Assembly: GCA_964617955.1 (NCBI GenBank)
Contig: CAZTXB010000007.1
Location: forward strand, 1 to 64,000
DNA from: JABWCE01 sp964617955
GTDB taxonomy: Bacteria; Bacteroidota; Bacteroidia; NS11-12g; UBA9320
DNA length: 64,000 nucleotides
Direction of reading: 5' to 3'
Both the position numbers and the translations under genes were made by a program. Positions 1 to 6,652 of the stretch are shown piece after piece. The notes below the pieces were generated by a model. The model saw only the letters and a list, made by a program, of their open reading frames with translations, ran no database searches and was not told the origin of the DNA. Position 1 is the first letter of the stretch, and each line of letters begins with the position of its first letter.

Positions 1-652
1 TCGTTCCTTTACCACCACTGATGGAAAGATTTTGTATCTCATTGGTAGAAGATGTATCTCCATCAAAAGGTAATTTTACAAACCCACCGCTCTGCAAATA
101 AATGGTATCATTGGAAATGGTTAAGGTCTGTATTTCATTAACGGAAGAAGAATCTTTGTCAATGGGTAGTTTAACAAATCCTCCGTTTGATAAATACAGG
201 GTATCGCTACTGCGTGTTAAATATTGGATTTCATTGGTCGCTGAAGAATCTGCCAGTATTACTTTGCCTCCATTACTAAGTCTAATCGTTCCTTTACCAC
301 CACTGATGGAAAGATTTTGTATCTCATTGGTAGAAGATGTATCTCCATCAAAAGGTAATTTTACAAACCCACCGCTCTGCAAATAAATGGTATCATTGGA
401 AATGGTTAAGGTCTGTATTTCATTAACGGAAGAAGAATCTTTGTCAATGGGTAGTTTAACAAATCCTCCGTTTGATAAATACAGGGTATCGCTACTGCGT
501 GTTAAATATTGGATTTCATTGGTCGCTGAAGAATCTGCCAGTATTACTTTGCCTCCATTACTAAGTCTAATCGTTCCTTTACCACCACTGATGGAAAGAT
601 TTTGTATCTCATTGGTAGAAGATGTATCTCCATCAAAAGGTAATTTTACAAA
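1..652 (-). repeat. 285-bp perfect tandem repeats
   Basis: Bases 1-285 recur at 286-570, and again at 571-652 before diverging. By eye the copies are identical at nucleotide level, silent positions included. Since 285 is divisible by 3, each unit adds 95 residues in frame (three ~32-residue sub-repeats). Nucleotide identity points to recent duplication or ongoing homogenisation. More copies may lie to the left of the window. Confidence 0.92.
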
Positions 653-1138
653 GCCTCCGCTGGAAAGATAAATTGTATCCCTTGATATTCGGATTTTTTG
701 GTCAGGAGGATTGGCCAGTTTGGTAAGATCTATTTTGAATGTATTTCCCCTGTCCCAAACGATAAGTAAATTGGTAAGAGTGTCAAAAGTTACACCTTGA
801 ATCAACTCGTTGACTGAAGAATTATCATCTAATGGTTGCCAGCTTGATGTCGAACTTTTCCAATAATAAAAGAGAGAAGAATCTGTATCGTAAACTAGTA
901 GCCCATTAGAAACCGCACTTATCATTAACCTTTCAGAAGTTGAAACCCGTGGAGCAAGAAAACCCATGCTCTTACTTACTAGATCCAAGATCGCATCTGG
1001 AGCCGGGGATTTTGTTCCAATCCCGACGTTATTTTGGCCCTGTGCATACTGATTGCTAAAAATCAAGAAAAAAAAGAGTAAAACTCCAAAGATTCCTTTA
1101 CTTTTAAGCGTGTGAGTACAAGAAATGTTACATTTCAT
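1..1138 (-). CDS. Repeat-containing surface protein, 3' part beyond window
   Basis: The 5' 379 codons of a minus-strand gene that leaves the window at base 1. The start is the ATG at 1138; the next ATG (1133) is out of frame and hits a stop at once. Residues 1-34 form a signal peptide (hydrophobic core, AQG at its end). Residues 37-45 are NVGIGTKSP and 61-67 are LAPRVST, a head motif common in Bacteroidota cell-surface and tail-fibre-like proteins. From about residue 160 the protein consists of ~32-residue units shaped like TNEIQxLSxSxDTIxLSxGGxVKLP, three units per 95-residue supra-repeat. The beta-rich repeats suggest an elongated fibre or adhesin (inference). The C-terminus is not visible, so T9SS or trimerisation domains cannot be judged. 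The plus-strand reading frames here are shadows of the repeat. Confidence 0.8.
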   Translation of the reverse strand, partial: MKCNISCTHTLKSKGIFGVLLFFFLIFSNQYAQGQNNVGIGTKSPAPDAILDLVSKSMGFLAPRVSTSERLMISAVSNGLLVYDTDSSLFYYWKSSTSSWQPLDDNSSVNELIQGVTFDTLTNLLIVWDRGNTFKIDLTKLANPPDQKIRISRDTIYLSSGGFVKLPFDGDTSSTNEIQNLSISGGKGTIRLSNGGKVILADSSATNEIQYLTRSSDTLYLSNGGFVKLPIDKDSSSVNEIQTLTISNDTIYLQSGGFVKLPFDGDTSSTNEIQNLSISGGKGTIRLSNGGKVILADSSATNEIQYLTRSSDTLYLSNGGFVKLPIDKDSSSVNEIQTLTISNDTIYLQSGGFVKLPFDGDTSSTNEIQNLSISGGKGT

Positions 1139-1632
1139 TGTCTAAAATATAGTAGTAGTTAGTAGTTAGTAGTATTAATCTTAAAGCAAAAATTGTTTTA
1201 AAAAAAACTAAAGCAAAATTTACTTAAAGTGTCAATAGCTAAACATCAAAAAGGGATTATCCTCTAATCAAAGCCCGTTCCCCAAAATTTGAAATAGACC
1301 AAGATTAATTCAAATACCCCACATTCATTAAAACCAATTTAAAGTGTATTTACTTGAATGTTTTTAAAGTTAGCGAGGCAATACTAATGTATTTATTGCA
1401 ATAAACAAAGAAAATCTGTATATTAAATTGAACTAAAATAAAAATAAATGTTCTAAAAGGGTGTATTTTGTTAATAATTTTTTATGAATTGTCCAAATTA
1501 CCACCTCATCGAATAGCTTTCAGGATACTTAAATAGGCCTAAGGTGAATTAAGGAAATTTTTGCACTAAGCAACTCAATAATCGCTAAACTTAATGCAAA
1601 ATAAATTTGTCGGAGCTAGGTTGGGGCTGGCC
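1139..1632. other. AT-rich intergenic region, no gene seen
   Basis: About 490 bases between the surface-protein start and the terminator of the tRNA array. I see no coding frame or RNA gene. Just upstream of the surface-protein start (about 1145-1175) lies a short run of TAGTAGT/TAGT units. The region should hold the surface-gene promoter, but no clean TAnnTTTG element is obvious. Confidence 0.5.
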
Positions 1633-1666
1633 TAAAATAAAAAGGGCTTTCATTTCTGAAAACCCT
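1633..1666 (-). terminator. Rho-independent terminator ending the tRNA array
   Basis: On the minus strand AGGGTTTTCA, loop GAAA and TGAAAGCCCT form a 10-bp stem (1643-1666, one G-T pair), followed by a T-rich tract. It lies just downstream of the last tRNA-like sequence. Confidence 0.75.
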
Positions 1667-1678
1667 CTTTGTGATTGC

Positions 1679-1749
1679 GGTGGAGAGTATCGGAGTCGAA
1701 CCGATGACCTTCCCGAATGCTTTCGGGACGCTCTAGCCTGCTGAGCTAA
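1679..1749 (-). pseudogene. tRNA-like remnant (copy B1) overlapping the GIY-YIG 3' end
   Basis: The minus strand carries a D-arm (TTAGCTCAGCAGGCTAGAGC), a perfect hairpin TCCCGAAAGCATTCGGGA where the anticodon arm should be, then a variable region, T-arm and acceptor 3' strand (ACTCTCC, ACC) identical to the neighbouring tRNA-Ala. No matching 5' acceptor strand exists, because the bases before the D-arm are nuclease codons. Drawn as an anticodon arm, the hairpin has a 5-bp stem and an 8-nt loop. It is therefore not a functional tRNA. The nuclease stop codon TAG (1733-1735) lies inside its D-arm. Confidence 0.8.
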
Positions 1750-1981
1750 CCAAAGCCTCAATATAGCTCCGGCTTCTTTTTCTTTTAATCTCTGTCTCTC
1801 TGGCCACAGCTTCAGCTCTTGAATTAAAGGATTCTGTGTATTTTAATAACCAATCCTTCGCTTTCTTAGTCGATTTACTGCCTGAATTGTTGTGACGAAA
1901 GAGTCGGTTTTCTAAATGCTCTGTTTGCCCAATATAATACTGGTTCAAGGAAGGGGAAAAAATAATATATACATAAAACAT
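1733..1981 (-). CDS. Small GIY-YIG endonuclease-domain protein (copy 1)
   Basis: An 82-residue single-domain GIY-YIG protein of the YhbQ/UPF0213-like type. Y3-V-Y5 and Y16-I-G18 form the name motif, R26 and H30 sit in the first helix, and E64 (in RETEIKRK) is the expected metal-binding glutamate, so the nuclease site looks intact. The last codons, encoding LVSSAG and the TAG stop, are read from the D-arm of tRNA-like copy B1. A terminator-like hairpin (1993-2014) and tRNA-like copy A1 lie immediately upstream. The protein is identical to the copy at 2279-2527. The cellular role of these small proteins is unsettled; a DNA-nicking or homing-like role is inference from the domain and its setting. 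Confidence 0.85.
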   Translation of the reverse strand: MFYVYIIFSPSLNQYYIGQTEHLENRLFRHNNSGSKSTKKAKDWLLKYTESFNSRAEAVARETEIKRKRSRSYIEALVSSAG

Positions 1982-1992
1982 AGTTAAATGAT

Positions 1993-2014
1993 AAAAGCCG
2001 CGAAGGCGGCTTTT
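1993..2014 (-). terminator. Terminator-like hairpin between tRNA-like A1 and the nuclease gene
   Basis: AAAAGCCGC, loop of 4, GCGGCTTTT: a perfect 9-bp stem with A and T flanks, so it could work in either direction. On the minus strand it follows the tRNA-like A1 3' end and precedes the GIY-YIG start by about 11 bases. It is repeated exactly at 2539-2560. Confidence 0.6.
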
Positions 2015-2017
2015 AAA

Positions 2018-2095
2018 GTGGAGAGTATCGGAGTCGAACCGATGACCTTCCCGAATGCTTTCGGGACGCTCTAGCCTGCTGAGCTAATTCTTCCC
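2018..2095 (-). pseudogene. tRNA-like remnant (copy A1)
   Basis: Has the same D-arm, palindromic hairpin and tRNA-Ala-derived T-arm/acceptor 3' strand as copy B1. The 3' end reads CTCTCCACTTT, so the encoded CCA is lost. The 5' flank (GGGAAGAAT) pairs only partly with ACTCTCC. It lies between tRNA-Ala and the GIY-YIG gene in transcription order. Confidence 0.75.
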
Positions 2096-2129
2096 AAATT
2101 AATTACCTCATCCTCAGGGCTCTTTGGAT

Positions 2130-2206
2130 TGGTGGAGAGTATCGGAGTCGAACCGATGACCTCTTGCATGCCATGCAAACGCTCTAGCCAGCTGAGCTAA
2201 CCCCCC
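2130..2206 (-). tRNA. tRNA-Ala(GGC), copy 1
   Basis: 77 nt including an encoded CCA. Acceptor GGGGGGT pairs with ACTCTCC (two G-T pairs), the discriminator is A, and the D-arm is GCTC/GAGC. Anticodon stem TTTGC/GCAAG encloses a 7-nt loop ATGGCAT with anticodon GGC; T-stem ATCGG/CCGAT carries a TTCGACT loop. All arms are intact. Identical to the copy at 2676-2752. Confidence 0.95.
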
Positions 2207-2231
2207 TTTTTTTTCCTGACTATTTTTGTTT

Positions 2232-2295
2232 TGCAATCGAGTCGAAACGATGACCTTCCCGATTGCTTTCGGGACGCTCTAGCCTGCTGAGCTAA
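2232..2295 (-). pseudogene. Hybrid tRNA-like remnant (copy B2)
   Basis: The D-arm half (toward 2295) matches copy B1 exactly and overlaps the 3' end of the second nuclease gene. The T-arm half and downstream flank (toward 2232) match remnant P3 at 2778-2845 (GATTGC, GTTTCGAC and TTGCAAAAC features) instead of B1. The switch falls in the palindromic anticodon-arm replacement, as expected for a recombination joint. Not a functional tRNA. Confidence 0.75.
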
Positions 2296-2527
2296 CCAAA
2301 GCCTCAATATAGCTCCGGCTTCTTTTTCTTTTAATCTCTGTCTCTCTGGCCACAGCTTCAGCTCTTGAATTAAAGGATTCTGTGTATTTTAATAACCAAT
2401 CCTTCGCTTTCTTAGTCGATTTACTGCCTGAATTGTTGTGACGAAAGAGTCGGTTTTCTAAATGCTCTGTTTGCCCAATATAATACTGGTTCAAGGAAGG
2501 GGAAAAAATAATATATACATAAAACAT
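2279..2527 (-). CDS. Small GIY-YIG endonuclease-domain protein (copy 2)
   Basis: Identical in all 82 residues to the protein at 1733-1981, with the same GIY-YIG motif, R26, H30 and E64. Its stop codon again lies in the D-arm of a tRNA-like sequence, here hybrid copy B2. The start ATG is preceded by the repeated hairpin (2539-2560) and tRNA-like A2. The intact, identical frame in both copies argues against simple decay and for recent duplication or gene conversion. Confidence 0.85.
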   Translation of the reverse strand: MFYVYIIFSPSLNQYYIGQTEHLENRLFRHNNSGSKSTKKAKDWLLKYTESFNSRAEAVARETEIKRKRSRSYIEALVSSAG

Positions 2528-2538
2528 AGTTAAATGAT

Positions 2539-2560
2539 AAAAGCCGCGAAGGCGGCTTTT
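2539..2560 (-). terminator. Terminator-like hairpin, second copy
   Basis: Exact repeat of 1993-2014: a 9-bp GC-centred stem with A/T flanks, between tRNA-like A2 and the second nuclease gene. Confidence 0.6.
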
Positions 2561-2563
2561 AAA

Positions 2564-2641
2564 GTGGAGAGTATCGGAGTCGAACCGATGACCTTCCCGA
2601 ATGCTTTCGGGACGCTCTAGCCTGCTGAGCTAATTCTTCCC
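2564..2641 (-). pseudogene. tRNA-like remnant (copy A2)
   Basis: Identical to copy A1: D-arm, TCCCGAAAGCATTCGGGA hairpin in place of an anticodon arm, tRNA-Ala-like T-arm, no CCA. Confidence 0.75.
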
Positions 2642-2675
2642 AAATTAATTACCTCATCCTCAGGGCTCTTTGGAT

Positions 2676-2752
2676 TGGTGGAGAGTATCGGAGTCGAACC
2701 GATGACCTCTTGCATGCCATGCAAACGCTCTAGCCAGCTGAGCTAACCCCCC
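2676..2752 (-). tRNA. tRNA-Ala(GGC), copy 2
   Basis: Same 77-nt sequence as 2130-2206: complete cloverleaf, anticodon GGC, encoded CCA. In transcription order it is the first intact tRNA of the array. Confidence 0.95.
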
Positions 2753-2777
2753 TTTTTATTTCTGACTATTTTGTTTT

Positions 2778-2845
2778 GCAATCTTGTCGAAACGATGACC
2801 TTCCCGATTGCATTCGGAACGTTCTAGCCAGCTGAACTACCTCCG
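2778..2845 (-). pseudogene. Degenerate tRNA-like remnant (P3)
   Basis: The minus strand has GGAGGTAGTTCAGCTGGCTA, GAAC (D-arm), then TTCCG, an 8-nt loop and CGGGA. The T-arm is degraded (ATCGT against AAGAT, one mismatch) and the 3' acceptor strand does not pair. Its T-half was copied into B2. It is probably the oldest member of the array. Confidence 0.6.
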
Positions 2846-2912
2846 TTTTAAGGATTGCGAAATTAAACCTTGCTTTTAAATTAAGCAACGTTAATTTTTA
2901 TATTTTTAGAAT

Positions 2913-3284
2913 TCAATCTTTCGCTATAGAATATTCAATTTCTATGCCCGCATTACGCAAGTCTTCCTTCGTAATGGATTTAAAAGGATAAGGTTCGTAA
3001 GTGATTTTATAGGTAACATAAGCAGCAAGTTGCTCGGCAACTTCCCTGCTCTTGTAGCCTTTGATTTTTTCAAGGCCAGGAATCCCGCTGTTATGCATCA
3101 TTGGAATATCACCCATAAAGATGGTAAACCCCCATAGATCCTTATCCAACACATAAATGCTGTATTTCACCTGCACACTCTTTGGCGCTTTGGAATCAGC
3201 TAAACTGGCCATGGAATTTAAATCCGTCTGGGCTTTTGAAAAAACAGCTAAAAATAAGGTGAGTAATAATATTATCTTTTTCAT
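2913..3284 (-). CDS. Small secreted protein, unknown
   Basis: 123 residues with a clear signal peptide (MKKIILLLTLFLAVFSKAQ). The mature part has no family I recognise; it contains VKYSIYVLDKDLWGFTIFMG and ends charged. It lies 27 bp downstream of the histidine kinase stop and may be co-transcribed with it. Likely periplasmic or exported. Confidence 0.6.
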   Translation of the reverse strand: MKKIILLLTLFLAVFSKAQTDLNSMASLADSKAPKSVQVKYSIYVLDKDLWGFTIFMGDIPMMHNSGIPGLEKIKGYKSREVAEQLAAYVTYKITYEPYPFKSITKEDLRNAGIEIEYSIAKD

Positions 3285-3311
3285 GATATGGAATTAAGTC
3301 ATACTTTTTTT

Positions 3312-4427
3312 TTAAATCTCCGTGTTTATTAAATGTTGCTTCCTGTTTGGCAATGCAGAGTCAGACTTCGCATTTGGGATTGTCACTATAAACTCAGTCC
3401 CTGATCCCGACTGCGACGCCACTTCTACCCTACCCTTCATTTGATTGATGCATTCTTTTACGAGAAATAATCCAATGCCTGACCCTTGTTTATAATAGGT
3501 CCCATTCGATTTAAAAAACATGTCATAAATTTTTGGCATGGCGCCTTCATCGATACCTATGCCATTGTCCATAACGCTTATAACGGTCCGACCTTGATCT
3601 GAATGAATTGACACCTTCACTTTATGTCTGTCCCCATTCTGTTTTCGAAATTTTGCAGCATTGGATATCAAATTGGTGAGAATGACCCTGAGCCGAAAAC
3701 TGTCGCCTATAAAAGTCCCAGCCTGGTCTATCTCTATATCGAGGTCCATTCCCGACATGCTATGTTTCAAAAATTCGGTCACCTCTGATAACAACTCTGA
3801 AAAATTAATTTCTTCTTTCACCTCCGGTAATCCGGAGCTCTGGAAGAAATCAATAATGTTTCGGATGTATTTATCGAGTTTTAATGCAGAATTTTCAATA
3901 ACCTTAATATGTTCATCTCCAAGATCTTCACCTAAACTCTTCAACTGAACAATGCCTAAAATAGACATGAGTGGCGACCTCAAGTCGTGGGAAGCGCTAT
4001 AAATAAAGCGACTGAGTTCAGCATTCGCTTTTCGGAGAGTTTCCAGTTCTTTCTGGTCACTAAACTTTTTGAGGTGCCTAACTAAGCAGTGGTGGATGGC
4101 ATTCTCAACTGCTCTAATATCTGACCAATCCTTTAAGAAAAAATTAATTGCTCCTTCATTGAACGCTTTGACAGCCTGGTGAATTTCGAATGCATTACTT
4201 ATCAATAATCGAATGGTTTCAGGAAATTGAAGCTTAGATTTATCCAAAAAAGCTTCCACTTCCTTTGGGTTATCAATAATCAAAAGATGAAGGTTATGCT
4301 CTTCCCAATTTAGGGCCTCTGCCTCTTTTGAAGTTTGAAACACGATACATCTATCCTGAAAACCCTCTTTTAACAGAGTTAATTTGGTTTCATCTTTTCC
4401 AAAATATAGCAGATTTATTTTTTCCAA
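3312..4427 (-). CDS. Hybrid histidine kinase with N-terminal receiver-like domain
   Basis: 371 residues, no membrane segment, so a cytosolic sensor kinase. Residues ~3-115 resemble a receiver domain: D52 ends the LLIID strand, and K99 lies in FFLKDW as in RpfG-type receivers, but the usual acidic pair near residue 10 is altered (FGKDE). HisKA follows, with phospho-acceptor H147 in SASHDLRSP. The ATPase domain has the N-box (NLISNAAKF), G1 box (DNGIGI) and a GSGIGLFLV G2 box. Input is probably phosphotransfer or a partner protein (inference). No response regulator gene is adjacent. Confidence 0.85.
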   Translation of the reverse strand: MEKINLLYFGKDETKLTLLKEGFQDRCIVFQTSKEAEALNWEEHNLHLLIIDNPKEVEAFLDKSKLQFPETIRLLISNAFEIHQAVKAFNEGAINFFLKDWSDIRAVENAIHHCLVRHLKKFSDQKELETLRKANAELSRFIYSASHDLRSPLMSILGIVQLKSLGEDLGDEHIKVIENSALKLDKYIRNIIDFFQSSGLPEVKEEINFSELLSEVTEFLKHSMSGMDLDIEIDQAGTFIGDSFRLRVILTNLISNAAKFRKQNGDRHKVKVSIHSDQGRTVISVMDNGIGIDEGAMPKIYDMFFKSNGTYYKQGSGIGLFLVKECINQMKGRVEVASQSGSGTEFIVTIPNAKSDSALPNRKQHLINTEI

Positions 4428-4675
4428 AATCTTCTTTATTCTCAGACTTCCTGCAAATACCCATTCTTAAAAATGAACCGAACGAGCAATACGGGTAAGT
4501 AGTACTTTTAGCCAAATAACATTCATAACATCATGAAAAACTGGCCTTTACTAAATCATCGTATCAATAGCAATAAACAAAGATTGGCAAAAAATACGAG
4601 ATTAAAATTTTGATTTGTAAACAGTTGGCTATAAAAATGGAATTCTGAAATAATTTTGGCTATTCCACAAGGATT

Positions 4676-5959
4676 TCAAGTTGTCTGAGAATAAAATCTG
4701 TTGATGAGAGAGGCTGTCATCGCAAGTTCCTCGCCAGATGTATCCGGCAAGGCTTCCATTTGTTTTTTTAAATTCATGATCTCCTTGATTTGCTCAAGTG
4801 AAACCTTGCTCTGTTTACTGAGCATTTCGAAGTCCGCTTCATTTTGATTTTTAAGGTTGATTCCATATTTTGTTCCGACAAAATTGAAAAAATGCTTGAA
4901 TTTTTGCTCTGCAATGTTCTTGTGATTTTGCTCGGACAGGTACAATTTACTGATGGTATGGGCAAATTCAACGGAAGAATTTACATTTTTTTCCATTAAG
5001 CGTATCGGACTTTGCTTACGTTTAAAATTTAAAAAGCAGAATAAAAACAGTACCCCTAAAAAGGTGTACCAGGCATAGCGAAAGGACTTAACTTCAAGTA
5101 TCACGGAAAATGGGCTTTTTGTAACTTCCTGCTCATTTTCCAAAAGGCTTGACGTCGACATTGGCAACTGCCAAAACACATGGCCCGGCTTTAAATGCCC
5201 AAATACTTTTTTTGTATAGTTGAAGACTATTGGCTTGCGGAGATGGTAATTGGCAAAGACAAGAGGTGATGTATAAACGTATAAATTCCCTCGACCAACC
5301 TTAATACAAATGAAATTTAAATACTTGCTGACGCCGCTATTAAAGTACCCTAAGCGAAAATAATCGTGATAGCTTGTTATCCGATAATTTTCAAAAAAAT
5401 CGGGGCCAAAGTACCCAGCTTCCATTTCCATGCTTAAGCCATGTACCATATATTTGACCGAGCTGTTTTTTACTTTGCTATAAGCTGGATGTGTAAGGTA
5501 GGGCACTATTTCTAAACCCGTGCTCATTTGCAAGGCATTATAGGCTGAATCGCCGCCGGCTTCAGGTATTTTTAATACTTGTTTAAAAAACTCTACTGAA
5601 ACCTCATTGGCCGATATAAAAGCCTCATTGCCACGAGACAAAAACTTATACAAGGCGCCGGAAGCGTTCGAATCAGGGCTAAAGCTCTGTCCATTAAAAA
5701 TATAGAGGTTGTTTGCATTTTTTGAGTCAGTAAGCATATCCAAACCGGATTCATATTCTCCAATGGTTTGGATTTTTTTATCGGGATCCAAGTCTTTTAC
5801 CAATTTGTATAAGAGTTCATTGCCATAAGGGGATGAACTGTTGTGCCGAAAGTTTTGACTCCAGTCGAGCGTTGGGCCATTGTATACATTATACCAAATG
5901 AGCAAGCCAATACCCAAAAGTATAGCAACAGCGAAATATAGCGGCCAACTTTTTCTCAT
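4676..5959 (-). CDS. DUF4350 domain protein
   Basis: 427 residues. An N-terminal membrane segment (about 8-25) is followed by a large extracytoplasmic DUF4350-like region, a second hydrophobic segment near residue 295 (YTFLGVLFLFCFLNF), and a charged C-terminal part rich in Lys/Glu helices. It is the last gene of the minus-strand SpoIIM-DUF4129-DUF4350 set, 3 bp from the preceding stop. These families usually travel with MoxR ATPase and DUF58 genes; their joint function is not established. Family assignment rests on context plus general similarity. Confidence 0.7.
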   Translation of the reverse strand: MRKSWPLYFAVAILLGIGLLIWYNVYNGPTLDWSQNFRHNSSSPYGNELLYKLVKDLDPDKKIQTIGEYESGLDMLTDSKNANNLYIFNGQSFSPDSNASGALYKFLSRGNEAFISANEVSVEFFKQVLKIPEAGGDSAYNALQMSTGLEIVPYLTHPAYSKVKNSSVKYMVHGLSMEMEAGYFGPDFFENYRITSYHDYFRLGYFNSGVSKYLNFICIKVGRGNLYVYTSPLVFANYHLRKPIVFNYTKKVFGHLKPGHVFWQLPMSTSSLLENEQEVTKSPFSVILEVKSFRYAWYTFLGVLFLFCFLNFKRKQSPIRLMEKNVNSSVEFAHTISKLYLSEQNHKNIAEQKFKHFFNFVGTKYGINLKNQNEADFEMLSKQSKVSLEQIKEIMNLKKQMEALPDTSGEELAMTASLINRFYSQTT

Positions 5960-5962
5960 CCC

Positions 5963-6652
5963 TTATTCTAATCTTTTAACCTCATTAAATCTGGTTTCTA
6001 TGTTCCGAAATTCATCGTATGAAATATCTCTGTTTCCGTACCATATTTTTTCATAAATTATGCTTAATTCTTTAAACTCCGACTGGATGGGATTGCCACT
6101 TAACTGATCGAAATAATTGGAATTGGTATAGAATTTTTTCCAAACTAGGCTTCCGCCTAAATAGAGGCGTTTTAGATGTCGAAGAAAAAAGATTCTAACT
6201 GCTAATTTGTAGTTTTGATCTGATAAGGCTCCACGCAACGCTTCTTCGAGATCCAAGTTTGTAATATTTCCACCTTCATCAGCCTCCTTGTCGGTCCACA
6301 AAACCTCCTTTAACTTTTGGCTTTTCTGATATCGGAACCTTAATACCATTAGAATAATTCCGGCAAATAATAGTCCTAATATACCGTAAGCGACCGGACC
6401 CATCCATTTTGCGGAACCAAATGTATAGGTGGATGCAGAACCTTTGTTTTGCTGAGAGGTATCCACAACTGCGACCTTGTATTTATAATCCTTTCTGTAC
6501 TGGTCCCATTTTTTTTCATTTAAACCGTTGCCCTTCGGCTCATTCCTGAAATAAGCATCGGTTCTGTCGCTTGCCAACAATTCTCCGAGACATAGAAGCT
6601 GCAATACCATAAAACAAACAAAAAAAATACGCTGCCTCCTCTTGACGTTCAT
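5963..6652 (-). CDS. DUF4129 domain protein
   Basis: 229 residues from the ATG at 6652, which overlaps the spoIIM stop in ATGA and so looks translationally coupled; a TTG two codons upstream is the alternative. There is a signal-like N-terminus (IFFVCFMVLQLLCLGELLAS), a transmembrane segment near residues 85-107 (GPVAYGILGLLFAGIILMVL), and a C-terminal cytoplasmic helical region with the DUF4129 pattern YKLAVRIFFLRHLKRL. Function unknown; membrane-associated. Confidence 0.7.
   Translation of the reverse strand: MNVKRRQRIFFVCFMVLQLLCLGELLASDRTDAYFRNEPKGNGLNEKKWDQYRKDYKYKVAVVDTSQQNKGSASTYTFGSAKWMGPVAYGILGLLFAGIILMVLRFRYQKSQKLKEVLWTDKEADEGGNITNLDLEEALRGALSDQNYKLAVRIFFLRHLKRLYLGGSLVWKKFYTNSNYFDQLSGNPIQSEFKELSIIYEKIWYGNRDISYDEFRNIETRFNEVKRLE

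Larger units (their letters stand above)
1712..2803. repeat. 546-bp tandem duplication carrying tRNA-Ala and nuclease gene
   Basis: Two direct copies (about 1712-2257 and 2258-2803). In minus-strand order each carries tRNA-Ala(GGC), tRNA-like A, the hairpin, a GIY-YIG gene and the D-half of a tRNA-like B. Offsets of tRNA, hairpin and gene are all exactly 546. Core parts are identical; a few differences lie near the spacer next to the outer repeats (the T-run and TTTTGTTTT region). Confidence 0.9.

Noticed and set aside
1..652. Repeats as a CRISPR array
   Set aside because: Units are long, contiguous and in coding frame, with no unique spacers.
102..671. Two identical plus-strand reading frames of 94 residues
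   Set aside because: They are the antisense of the 285-bp repeats in the minus-strand surface gene, which has a signal peptide and a recognisable head motif; the plus frames have neither.
1712..2803. 546-bp duplication as an insertion sequence
   Set aside because: No transposase and no terminal inverted repeats; the ends fall in tRNA-like direct repeats, which fits homologous exchange better.
1679..2845. All seven tRNA-like sequences as functional tRNAs
   Set aside because: Only 2130-2206 and 2676-2752 have paired acceptor stems, a 7-nt anticodon loop and CCA. The others lack a 5' acceptor strand and have 8-nt loops.
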